Shown in pieces: positions 17,453 through 25,615 of a stretch of 64,000 nt of DNA. The first letter of the stretch is position 1; every line of letters starts with the position of its first letter. The stretch comes from Mucilaginibacter pankratovii (GTDB lineage: Bacteria; Bacteroidota; Bacteroidia; Sphingobacteriales; Sphingobacteriaceae): contig NZ_JACWMY010000013.1 of NCBI RefSeq assembly GCF_014773265.1, forward strand, positions 62,001-126,000, read 5' to 3'. The position numbers and the translations under genes are program-made. The notes below the pieces were generated by a model. That model did not search any database. It was not told the DNA's origin and saw only the letters and a list, made by a program, of their open reading frames with translations.

Positions 17453-19120
17453 TTAACGGTAGGCCTTTAATCCCATCTCTAAGTAATTTAAATAGCCACT
17501 CGGGTCAAAATCTGCACCTTGGGGTGCAACAAGAAGCTGTTCCGTTTCAGGGTTTAGCAAAACATAAAAAGGTTGGGAATTCGCCACAAATTTTGATGTT
17601 TGAAGGTAACTCCATTTATTACCGATTGTCTTGATTTGACGGCCTTCCGGGGTGGCGGTTTGTTCACTGGTGGCAAGGTCTGTTTTGTCATCCACGTACA
17701 GCTGAATCAACACATAATCATTATTAATTTTTTTAAAAACCTGCTGATCTGTCCATACGTTAGCTTCCATCTTGCGGCAATTAACACAGGCATGCCCGGT
17801 GAAATCTATCATGACTGGTTTATGCATTTTTTTAGCATAAGCTATTCCTTCATCATAATCAAAAAATGGATTTAACCCTTTTGGTTTATCAAATAGTTCA
17901 GCGTATTTATGAGGCTTGTCATCGTTGATTGCATTACTTGTCCCCACAGCGTTGCCTCCTGGAGCATACAAATCAAAATCCTGAGTGGCTTGCGGCGGCA
18001 AAAAGGCGCTGATTGACCTAAGCGGAGCTCCCCATAAACCCGGTATCATGTACAGTGAAAAGCTGAGTACAATAATGGCCATAAAAAGCCTTGGGACGGC
18101 GATATAGGGCAGAGGACTGTCGTGTAAAAAGCTGAGTTTACCCAGCAGGTAAAAGCCCATCATGGCGAAGATAACGATCCATAGCACCAGGAAAATTTCA
18201 CGGTCAAACCAGTGCCAATGGTATGCGAGATCAACATTGGACAGGAATTTAAGGGATAGCGCTAATTCCAGAAAACCCAGCACCACCTTAATACTATTCA
18301 ACCAACCGCCTGATTTGGGAAGTGATTTTAACAAACTTGGAAACAATGCAAATAACACAAATGGCAGGGCAAGCGCTAATGCGAAGCCCAACATGCCTAT
18401 GGCAGGCCCGAGCAGGGCACCCGTTGTGGCCGCCTGTACAAGCAGGGTGCCAATGATGGGCCCGGTACAACTAAAAGAAACCAGCGAAAGCGTAGCTGCC
18501 ATAAAGAACAAACCTGCCAGGCCACCTTTATCGGAGTTTTGATCCATTTTATTAACCCAGCTGTTTGGCAGGGTAATCTCAAAAGCGCCCAGAAACGAAA
18601 TGGCAAACAAAACAATTAACAAAAAGAAGCCAAAATTGAAAACCCCATTGGTAGACAAATTATTTAAGGCATCTGCACCAAATAACACGGTTACCAGCAA
18701 GCCCATCACCACGTATATAACGATAATACTGATACCGTAAATGGCTGCTTTTCCTGCGGCCCGTCCCTTTTCGCCGGATTTGGTAAAATAACTGACGGTA
18801 AGTGGCAGCATCGGGAAGATGCAGGGCATCAGCAAGGCAGCGAACCCTCCGGCAATCCCGGCAAGGAATATAGCCCATAAAGATTTCTTAGTTTCCTGAT
18901 GATCCGCAACCTTGGTTATCTTTGCTTTAACCGTTGCGCTCTTCTTTTTAATTATTGCAGGTGCTGCCGCAGGTCCCTCTGTAAACTGTACGCCTGCAGG
19001 TGAAACCGTATCCTGTGCATACAAAACTCCATCGGTCAGTAACAAAAAGCAGAAAAGTACCGTTACGATTACAGGTTTAAAGTTATATCTTAATGTGTTT
19101 ATCTTGATTTTCATACTCAT
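17453..19120 (-). CDS. dsbD: DsbD-type thiol:disulfide interchange protein (beta and gamma domains)
   Basis: A 555-residue inner-membrane protein that carries electrons from cytoplasmic thioredoxin to the periplasm. It has a signal-like N-terminus, an eight-helix DsbD/CcdA domain (~90-340) with both membrane cysteines visible (MPCIFPMLPLTVSYF and SFSCTGPIIGTLL), and a C-terminal thioredoxin domain with CVNC in FTGHACVNCRKME (~435). The N-terminal alpha domain found in the enterobacterial protein is missing; a separate gene at 19509-19958 supplies a similar domain. It is the last gene of a four-gene unit with the cysteine-synthase-like gene and would power the TlpA proteins of this cluster. 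Confidence 0.9.
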   Translation of the reverse strand: MSMKIKINTLRYNFKPVIVTVLFCFLLLTDGVLYAQDTVSPAGVQFTEGPAAAPAIIKKKSATVKAKITKVADHQETKKSLWAIFLAGIAGGFAALLMPCIFPMLPLTVSYFTKSGEKGRAAGKAAIYGISIIVIYVVMGLLVTVLFGADALNNLSTNGVFNFGFFLLIVLFAISFLGAFEITLPNSWVNKMDQNSDKGGLAGLFFMAATLSLVSFSCTGPIIGTLLVQAATTGALLGPAIGMLGFALALALPFVLFALFPSLLKSLPKSGGWLNSIKVVLGFLELALSLKFLSNVDLAYHWHWFDREIFLVLWIVIFAMMGFYLLGKLSFLHDSPLPYIAVPRLFMAIIVLSFSLYMIPGLWGAPLRSISAFLPPQATQDFDLYAPGGNAVGTSNAINDDKPHKYAELFDKPKGLNPFFDYDEGIAYAKKMHKPVMIDFTGHACVNCRKMEANVWTDQQVFKKINNDYVLIQLYVDDKTDLATSEQTATPEGRQIKTIGNKWSYLQTSKFVANSQPFYVLLNPETEQLLVAPQGADFDPSGYLNYLEMGLKAYR

Positions 19121-19121
19121 T

Positions 19122-19496
19122 TTAGTTAGATAATTCCGCCAGGCTGATGAGATTTACCATTCCCGTGCTCAATAGTTCGTCCAGGGTCATGTGGCACTGA
19201 GCGGCACTTTTAAAACGATATTCAAGTACAATGGGCTGCCCGTAATTTCCCTGAAAGCTTATTCCGGTAAAGCGGTCAGCCGTATTTATACCCTGGAGTC
19301 CGAATATCGGAAAAACAAGATCCTCGGAGCCTGGTAACAATCTTATTTTCAGTATCCATATTCCGGAATGCTCCGCCTTTTGCACAGGTACCATTGACTG
19401 GCGAGCGGGGTTATGTACTGCACAGGATACCCAGCTGCCGCAAAATAACAGACAAAGGCATAGCCATGAATACCGGTTGGTAAACAAAAAATCCAT
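19122..19496 (-). CDS. Small lipoprotein of unknown function
   Basis: A 124-residue protein with an N-terminal signal and a lipobox-like GSWVSC (Cys ~25). The mature part has a beta-rich look and one more cysteine (AAQCHMTLDELLS near residue 102). No family was recognised. It sits one base before the DsbD gene and 12 bases after the DsbD alpha-like gene, so it is almost certainly co-transcribed and translationally coupled. The position suggests an accessory subunit of the split DsbD system. Confidence 0.6.
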   Translation of the reverse strand: MDFLFTNRYSWLCLCLLFCGSWVSCAVHNPARQSMVPVQKAEHSGIWILKIRLLPGSEDLVFPIFGLQGINTADRFTGISFQGNYGQPIVLEYRFKSAAQCHMTLDELLSTGMVNLISLAELSN

Positions 19497-19508
19497 GTTT
19501 TTTCGGTT

Positions 19509-19958
19509 TTACTTTACTATAATGCTGAATTGAATATCCTCAGGCGGAAGGCATTGTTTATCATTACAAGTCATGTATTCCAATTTGCCGCTAACGGTAG
19601 TTTGTTTTGCTTTGAGCTTTATCTTCTGTTGAAAAATAACCGACTTTTCAAAGAAACTTACGTCCATACCAAATACCTTTTCCATGCGTGTAATGGGTTT
19701 TGGTTCTGCCGTTTGGCCAATGGTTTGGTATTCTTTTGACGGATTAAACGAAATGGCGGTTTTTACCGGCCCACCGTCCTTTACAGTTTGCGAATAAACA
19801 TGCCAACCCTCATCTATTGTAGCCTTTAGAAACACAACTGCTTCTGTTGGGCTTATTCTTTTGGACCCATAACTCCATTGAACAGGCGTAAGTATTTGCG
19901 CCATGGTTTTCAAGTTGAACAGCAGCATGATGATAGCCGCCAGGTAATACTTTTTCAT
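19509..19958 (-). CDS. Stand-alone DsbD alpha-like periplasmic domain
   Basis: A 149-residue exported protein with signal peptide 1-20. It has the immunoglobulin-like DsbD N-terminal (DsbC_N) pattern, DEGWHVYSQTVKDGGP and YMTCNDKQCLPPEDIQFSI, where the cysteine pair in CNDKQC corresponds to the redox pair of DsbD alpha. It would take electrons from the DsbD gamma domain and pass them to periplasmic clients such as the TlpA proteins. It lies two genes upstream of the DsbD core that lacks this domain, and a second divergent copy of the domain is at 23576-24085. Confidence 0.82.
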   Translation of the reverse strand: MKKYYLAAIIMLLFNLKTMAQILTPVQWSYGSKRISPTEAVVFLKATIDEGWHVYSQTVKDGGPVKTAISFNPSKEYQTIGQTAEPKPITRMEKVFGMDVSFFEKSVIFQQKIKLKAKQTTVSGKLEYMTCNDKQCLPPEDIQFSIIVK

Positions 19959-19990
19959 TTTTTTATAACTTATGTATGCTAAATTTTATG

Positions 19991-21067
19991 TTATTCATTT
20001 ATAATAATAGGAGCCGGTAACCGCGAAATAGGCTGGTAACCAGTAAACATTGTATCTGTAGATATATAACCTTCCTTTACGGGTTCATCATTAACCAAGT
20101 CGGTACTCAGGTATTTTTTATTGCTGTCACACAGCAGGGTGACTATAACAGCGTCTGCACCCATTTGTTCCTTTAATTTGATGGCCCCAATTACGTTGGC
20201 GCCTGATGATATGCCAACTGCTAACCCTAGCTCTCTCGAAAGCTTTTGTGCCATTATAATAGCATCACCATCATTAGCCTGCACCACTTCGTCCAGTTCA
20301 TCCAATTTTATAATTGCCGGAATAAACTCATCAGAAATTCCCTGGATACGATGGCTGCCAACTTTGTAACCGGTGGTTAGTGTAGGGCTTTCCGCAGGCT
20401 CCAGCGGATGTATTTTCACCTTGGGATTCATCAATTTCAGATACTTTCCAATGCCCATTACTGTTCCACCTGTGCCTACCCCAGCTATAAATGCATCCGG
20501 CATTTTACCTTCCCCAGCCAGTTGTGTCCAAATTTCCGGACCGGTGGTCATCTCATGGGCTTCTGCGTTATACCTGTTTTCAAACTGCTTAGGCAAAAAA
20601 TATTTACCAGAACCTCCAGCCAAGGTTTCAGAAAGCCTGATACTCCCTAAAAAGCCCCCGTCCACTTTACTAACCAGATGAACTTCAGCACCCAAGCTCT
20701 TGATGATATCCTGACGCTCCTTACTGAGCCAATCCGGCATCATGATAATCACATCGTGGCCCAGCGCTTTTCCAATTGCCGCGAAAGCTATACCTGTATT
20801 TCCGGAAGTTGCTTCAACAATCACATCGGACGCTTTAACCGCATTGTTTTTATAAGCCTGGTACATAATGTATAAAGCCATCCTGTCCTTCACGCTACCG
20901 GTCAGGTTATAATGTTCACATTTAACATAGATATTTCCTGCCCTACCTTTATAATTATATTGCAATTCCAGCATAGGCGTATTACCTACCAAATACCACA
21001 GTTGATTAAACTTATCTTCAAGGTCTATTAAAAAGGAAGGCAAAACCGCTATTGTTTTCATTACCAT
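19991..21067 (-). CDS. Cysteine synthase / cystathionine beta-synthase family PLP enzyme
   Basis: A 358-residue fold-type II PLP enzyme. The lysine that binds PLP is in NLTGSVKDRMA (~residue 62), the substrate loop is EATSGNTGIAF, and the phosphate-binding loop is GVGTGGTVMG. Members make or break carbon-sulfur bonds at serine, O-acetylserine or cysteine. It is about 40 residues longer than CysK at the C-terminus. It heads the unit with the DsbD alpha-like protein, lipoprotein and DsbD, and is divergent from an Lrp-type regulator, an arrangement like cysteine-responsive detoxification genes. Synthesis and breakdown of cysteine cannot be told apart from sequence. Confidence 0.85.
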   Translation of the reverse strand: MVMKTIAVLPSFLIDLEDKFNQLWYLVGNTPMLELQYNYKGRAGNIYVKCEHYNLTGSVKDRMALYIMYQAYKNNAVKASDVIVEATSGNTGIAFAAIGKALGHDVIIMMPDWLSKERQDIIKSLGAEVHLVSKVDGGFLGSIRLSETLAGGSGKYFLPKQFENRYNAEAHEMTTGPEIWTQLAGEGKMPDAFIAGVGTGGTVMGIGKYLKLMNPKVKIHPLEPAESPTLTTGYKVGSHRIQGISDEFIPAIIKLDELDEVVQANDGDAIIMAQKLSRELGLAVGISSGANVIGAIKLKEQMGADAVIVTLLCDSNKKYLSTDLVNDEPVKEGYISTDTMFTGYQPISRLPAPIIINE

Positions 21068-21075
21068 TTATAGTT

Positions 21076-21147
21076 TTTTATTCGAATAAAATTCATTATT
21101 TTCGATTATAATTACAATCATTTTTATATTTTCCATAAATTTTATGG
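21076..21147. promoter_or_regulatory. Palindromes between the divergent Lrp and cysteine-synthase-like genes
   Basis: A 16-bp perfect palindrome (TTTTATTCGAATAAAA, 21076-21091) and a 15-bp one (CCATAAA-T-TTTATGG, 21133-21147) lie about 56 bases apart in the very AT-rich 156-bp divergent region. This fits spaced sites for an Lrp-type oligomer acting on both genes. Confidence 0.55.
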
Positions 21148-21223
21148 TATTTAGTGTAATCATTATAATATTTTTCGGCTTGCGCGTTGCATTAACTCAT
21201 TTTCTGTAAATAAACTCATTGGC

Positions 21224-21688
21224 ATGTTGAATTCAGCATTAGATCCTACCGATCTGGAAATTTTAAGACTCTTACAAAGGGACGCTTCCTTAACAAACAA
21301 GGAGCTGTCTTATAAGCTTCATAAATCCATAGCCACCATACACGAGCGTGTCAGACGGTTAAAAGAGCAGGGCTACATCCAGCGAATCGTAGCGATATTG
21401 GACAGAAAGAAAATCGATAAGACATTAATCGCATTTAGCCAGGTACTCCTGAATGATCATACCGCCACCACGTTGAATACATTTGAAAAAGAAGTAGTCA
21501 AATTTCCTGAAGTGATGGAATGCTTCCAGATGACCGGAACTTTTGATTTTATCCTCCGTATTGCCACAAGGGACATGGAAGAATACCACCTTTTTTACAG
21601 AAAGTTGGCTACGCTGCCTAAAATAACCTCTGTTCAGAGTTTCTTCGTGCTGTCGGAAACTAAAAGCGACACGGCCTATCCCTTATAA
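21224..21688 (+). CDS. Lrp/AsnC-family transcriptional regulator
   Basis: A 154-residue protein with the typical Lrp layout. An N-terminal helix-turn-helix (~5-60) contains LTNKELSYKLHKSIATIHER, and a ligand-binding RAM domain (~68-150) contains PEVMECFQMTGTFDFILRI. It is divergent from the cysteine-synthase-like gene and its DsbD partners. Known parallel: the E. coli Lrp-type regulator DecR responds to cysteine and activates a nearby cysteine-degrading gene. An amino-acid (perhaps cysteine) response here is inference. Confidence 0.9.
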   Translation: MLNSALDPTDLEILRLLQRDASLTNKELSYKLHKSIATIHERVRRLKEQGYIQRIVAILDRKKIDKTLIAFSQVLLNDHTATTLNTFEKEVVKFPEVMECFQMTGTFDFILRIATRDMEEYHLFYRKLATLPKITSVQSFFVLSETKSDTAYPL

Positions 21689-21948
21689 ATCGGTGATAGT
21701 AAATGATTAACCCGGTATCAAGAATCGGCATTAAATTTCAAAGAACGAACAGGTAGCGGCAATCGGTCCTTATGGCAACCGCCCCCTGATTTCAAGCTGC
21801 CATAGGCATTATATCTTAAACTTTCCTTTATCTTTAAAAAGAATCAAAATGATTAGTATAACTACAAGAATTACATCGGCAATAAATAACTGCGTATTGA
21901 AAAAATACATGACTTTTTGTAAATACAATTCATTGCAAAACAAAAAGA

Positions 21949-23094
21949 TCACTTATGAAATATCTCAGCAAGTTTAGTGTTCAATTCCTCTCCCTTGATG
22001 TTGGTTGATATGATTTTACCTTCTTTGTCTAATAAAAAGTTCTGCGGTATAGCTTGTACACCGTACAGTCTTGCAGCCGCGTTGTTCCAAAACAGCAAGT
22101 CGGATACCTGTGTCCAGGTCAGCTGATCTTGATGGATGGCTTTTAACCAAGCATCTTTTTTTCCGGGCTGATCCAGCGAAACGCCAAGTACGGTGAAGCC
22201 TTTATCATGATATTGCTGATAAGCCTTAACGACATTAGGATTTTCGGCCCGGCATGGTCCGCACCAACTTGCCCAAAAATCAACCAATACGTATTGTCCC
22301 CTCAAACTGGACAGTTTCACCATGTTTCCTGAAGTATCGGCCTGTTCAAAATCAGGGGCGATCTTACCAATAGCGGTTATTTTTGCTGCGTTTATTTTTC
22401 GTTTGATATCTGCACCATAACTGGTTTTTTTATAATTCGCACCAAGCAACTGGTAAAGTGCCTCGCCCTTATTCATAGGTACGCTTGATATCATATTGTT
22501 TAGCAGGAAAATAGCAGTGAATGAGTTCGGATTTGCTTTTATGAAGGACGCTAAGCGGGAAGCTTCCAATGCATCATTTGCCGAAGCCAATTCCTTATAA
22601 TCACTCATAACCTCCTTGTATTTCGGGTCTTTTTCTGTGAGAGTTTTTAAGAAATCAGCGCCATATTTTGTATTAAGCTGGTCCATTATCTTTTGCTGAC
22701 CACCACCTGCTTTTGAAAATTCATGATACAACTTATTTTCCGGCGCATTCCCGATAACGGATTTCGCCAGGCCTTCAGCCCCTACGTTAATATCAACGGG
22801 AGCCGGCGAATTAACCAGGATGCTAAAAGGTGAATAACCGCCGTCTCTTTTGGCTTCGTACTTACTATAAAAATAATACATTGCCGGCCCTTTATAAGGC
22901 GCACTGAGCGTAAATGTACCGTCTGTTACCTTTACAGAGTCCGTCAGATCCCTGGTATAGATTACCATCATAGAGCCGTTATAAACGGCACCCGCTCTTC
23001 CTTTAAAAATGATGGTTTCCGTCGGTTTTTGTTGAGCCAAAGCAGTTAAACAACTGCACAATACTAAGATTAAGTATAAGCTGATTTTTTTCAT
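21949..23094 (-). CDS. TlpA-family periplasmic thioredoxin with DUF4369-type N-terminus
   Basis: A 381-residue exported protein with signal peptide 1-20. The N-terminal beta domain (~25-120, GRAGAVYNGSMMVIYTRD) resembles DUF4369, followed by a helical linker and a C-terminal TlpA domain (~245-381) with WCGPC (Cys 278 and 281) and cis-proline AIPQNFLLD. It reduces disulfides in the periplasm. It is the last gene of the block beginning with the sigma factor at 33.8 kb and precedes the Lrp gene on the opposite strand. Immediately upstream is a relic of another TlpA gene (23237-23407), showing tandem duplication and decay. Confidence 0.88.
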   Translation of the reverse strand: MKKISLYLILVLCSCLTALAQQKPTETIIFKGRAGAVYNGSMMVIYTRDLTDSVKVTDGTFTLSAPYKGPAMYYFYSKYEAKRDGGYSPFSILVNSPAPVDINVGAEGLAKSVIGNAPENKLYHEFSKAGGGQQKIMDQLNTKYGADFLKTLTEKDPKYKEVMSDYKELASANDALEASRLASFIKANPNSFTAIFLLNNMISSVPMNKGEALYQLLGANYKKTSYGADIKRKINAAKITAIGKIAPDFEQADTSGNMVKLSSLRGQYVLVDFWASWCGPCRAENPNVVKAYQQYHDKGFTVLGVSLDQPGKKDAWLKAIHQDQLTWTQVSDLLFWNNAAARLYGVQAIPQNFLLDKEGKIISTNIKGEELNTKLAEIFHK

Positions 23095-23236
23095 TTTATT
23101 ATTGATCTATTATTAATTTTTAAATATTCGTTTTAATACCCTTGCCATATACGGTTTAAGCTAGCCAGTATGCATATTATTCCACTTGTCATTCATTTCT
23201 TCGTTTACCCACCCTGTAAAGATCTTCACAGCCGGA

Positions 23237-23407
23237 TCATTTGAAGATGTCAGCAAGTTTTTTACCCATCGCTTCGTCCGAGTCACCGCCTCCACCAAAG
23301 CGACCGATAATCGTGCCGTTTTTATCCACTAAAATCTTGGTTGGAAGCGTATGAATACCATAATTCCCCGAAATATCGTTGCTTTTATCAAAGCCGGTTA
23401 CGGTTAA
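23237..23407 (-). pseudogene. Relic of a TlpA-family gene (C-terminal end)
   Basis: A stop-to-stop frame of 56 codons with no start. It translates to a clear TlpA C-terminus: YGIHTLPTKILVDKNGTII with the cis-proline, a glycine-rich stretch and a closing KLADIFK. The active-site half is missing. No related frame was found in the flanking gene-free stretches (23095-23236 and 23411-23575). It lies between a TlpA gene and a DsbD alpha-like gene and is probably a leftover of a third TlpA paralogue in the operon. Confidence 0.8.
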
Positions 23408-23575
23408 TCAATTAAATAAAAAACATCTGCCCTTATCGGGATATCTTGAAAAAGATATAATTGAAGATTATCTTCTATTGTTGATACCATAGATTTTAAA
23501 GTGTAAGTAAGCATATCGACTTAATGTCAATATTGGGAACTCGCTATTTCTGCCTTTTTATGACATTAATTCTCA

Positions 23576-24085
23576 TCAATACATCAATTCGATTTTCGCT
23601 TCAACAGGAGGTAAACACTGCTGCAGATTGCAAGTTTGGTAGTACAATCCGGTGCTGATCTTACCTCTAATCAATTTAGATGTCTTTTTCAACTTACGGG
23701 TAAATACAGCCACATCCTCGTAGATCAGCACACCTTTATCAGTCGTAGAAGCCTGAGGAGCGCTTTTAATCCATGCTCCTACTGGTTTTGCATTAGCATC
23801 TGATTCTAGTAGGCATTCTGTTAATATATAAGGCATATTTTCTGGTATATACGCATATAAATGCCAACCCGGTGCCATACATGCTTTTATAATCACCGCA
23901 ACACTATCACCCCCATAATCAGAAATCAATTTCGCATTCAGCATAACGGGCCTTTCTTCATCTGGCACCTCGCAGGCCAAACTATCTGCACCCCTTGCAA
24001 TTCTTTTATCAAAACTGTTCTCTGCAGTTTGCGCAGTCAGGAACCCGACCTGTAGCACACAAAAAAAAGTCAGGAACCACCTCAT
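23576..24085 (-). CDS. DsbD alpha-like exported protein, second copy
   Basis: A 169-residue exported protein (signal 1-18) with the DsbD N-terminal domain pattern: CMAPGWHLYAYIPENMP and YYQTCNLQQCLPPVEAKIEL, including the cysteine pair in CNLQQC. It shares this motif with the protein at 19509-19958 but is otherwise divergent, with an N-terminal extension holding another cysteine (DSLACEVP). Its start codon overlaps the stop of the 503-residue protein upstream by one base (24085), so the two are translationally coupled. It may relay electrons specifically to that partner or to the TlpA proteins. Confidence 0.78.
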   Translation of the reverse strand: MRWFLTFFCVLQVGFLTAQTAENSFDKRIARGADSLACEVPDEERPVMLNAKLISDYGGDSVAVIIKACMAPGWHLYAYIPENMPYILTECLLESDANAKPVGAWIKSAPQASTTDKGVLIYEDVAVFTRKLKKTSKLIRGKISTGLYYQTCNLQQCLPPVEAKIELMY

Positions 24086-25596
24086 CAGTTGTAGGTATTA
24101 ACTAAAAACTTGTAGCCTCCGGTTTCCGTGAAAAATAATTTATTCTTATTCTTGGCGAACCAACTGCGCCACTCCTTAGAAGAACTGAAGTCCTCAGCGG
24201 TATATTTTTTCAGCATCTTTAAAGCAAGCTCAGGTTGCTCATTCTTTTTTAATCTATTAATACAGGTTTCCAGAAACCGGACGTCATGGTTTGATACACC
24301 TATTTGCTTTGCTTCGTCATCAACCTCATAAGCAAAGAAAGCATTTGGGTCACAATACAAGTAGCCAAAATTCTCTTTCATGTACTTTTGAAATGCTGGT
24401 GCATCAGAACCAAATCTTGTCGCCAATTTACCCATTGTGGATTTTATGTACTTTTCATATGAATCAATAGCCTGTTCCATCCCCAAATAGGTCATAGATT
24501 CCTTTTCCTCAGGGCTCAATGTCTGTCCTGTGGCAACTTTATCATCCAATAACTTTTTTTGGTTTTTACTCTGTTCATTAAAATCTTTTAGAAACTGCAC
24601 ATATTCCTCATATTTTTCTTTTGTCACCGCCGCTATGATTTCCCTAACATCATCTGTAGTAGCCATTCTGTCGTTGTATTTACGGGCAATAGGCGTTTTG
24701 CCGTCAAACCCTTTCATATAAGCTACTGTATTAACAAACACCTTTTTCGCCTCTTCGGTCATGTCTGCAGGAGAAGCACTAAAGCCCCACAAAAAGAAAT
24801 TGCCGTGCCTCCCAAGTGCCACAGCACCAACATCTTTCGTACAAACACCGCTTGAAATGACTTCTGCATCCGGGGACTCCCCAAAACGGTTTCCCCTGGC
24901 AACTAAGCCAACCCTAACATCTTTTCTATCTAAATAACCTTCTTTTTGTACCCGCCACATTGGAATTTGTTTAGGTAAATTTACACCTGTCGTGTAATGA
25001 AAAACGCCGTCTGGCGTTGCCTTCATGACCATAGTAGGCGTAACTTTTTCAAGAGATCCTTTAAAAATTGGGTGACCAGTATTTATGTGGTGCGCATCTG
25101 CATCCAGGCAAAGGCAAAGCCAGTCCAGTTTCAACCCTATTCTTCCACCCATTTCTGGTGCAGTATTGGCAATAAAAACAACAGGCTTAGAAAAATTATC
25201 CGGAAGGTATCTTGCAGGAATATACTTTGTGCTGCCATTGGCACGTTTTTCCTGACGAGCTGGCTCAATCACCTTTGTACTGAAGTCAAATACCGTAACA
25301 TCGTATGGTTCTGAATCCTGCGGTTTCCAATCCCTGCAGTCCATGGTAGCAACCTCAGTAAAATAGCTACTTAGCAAAGCTTTAAATGCCGGCATTCGTA
25401 CGGGATACTCTGCCAAAAAGCCTTCTTTAGTCATTTCTCCCGGATTACGCCGTTCCAAAACAGGGAACGGTTTTAGTGGGTCGTAGCCTACAAACAACAC
25501 TTTCAACTGGCTTTTTGGTGGTATAGCGGCATTTAGCGCCGTGCTAAAAACAATCAACAGCATAAAAACTGCAAATTTCAAATTCTCTATTTTCAT
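24085..25596 (-). CDS. Exported protein with ThuA/amidotransferase-like N-terminal domain
   Basis: A 503-residue protein with signal peptide 1-23. The N-terminal half looks like a class I glutamine-amidotransferase-like/ThuA fold: LKVLFVGYDPLKPFPVLER, a PVVFIANTAPEMGGRIGLKL strand, TGHPIFKG and a late NFFLWGFSASP strand before a helix. No catalytic Cys-His pair was identified. The C-terminal half (~300-503) is helical and lysine/glutamate-rich, with no recognised family. It is coupled to the DsbD alpha-like gene by a one-base overlap and follows a TlpA gene by 19 bases, so it belongs to the importer-redox operon. Function unknown; substrate binding or peptide modification are possibilities. 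Confidence 0.6.
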   Translation of the reverse strand: MKIENLKFAVFMLLIVFSTALNAAIPPKSQLKVLFVGYDPLKPFPVLERRNPGEMTKEGFLAEYPVRMPAFKALLSSYFTEVATMDCRDWKPQDSEPYDVTVFDFSTKVIEPARQEKRANGSTKYIPARYLPDNFSKPVVFIANTAPEMGGRIGLKLDWLCLCLDADAHHINTGHPIFKGSLEKVTPTMVMKATPDGVFHYTTGVNLPKQIPMWRVQKEGYLDRKDVRVGLVARGNRFGESPDAEVISSGVCTKDVGAVALGRHGNFFLWGFSASPADMTEEAKKVFVNTVAYMKGFDGKTPIARKYNDRMATTDDVREIIAAVTKEKYEEYVQFLKDFNEQSKNQKKLLDDKVATGQTLSPEEKESMTYLGMEQAIDSYEKYIKSTMGKLATRFGSDAPAFQKYMKENFGYLYCDPNAFFAYEVDDEAKQIGVSNHDVRFLETCINRLKKNEQPELALKMLKKYTAEDFSSSKEWRSWFAKNKNKLFFTETGGYKFLVNTYN

Positions 25597-25615
25597 GGTT
25601 AGTAGTAATTTTTAA

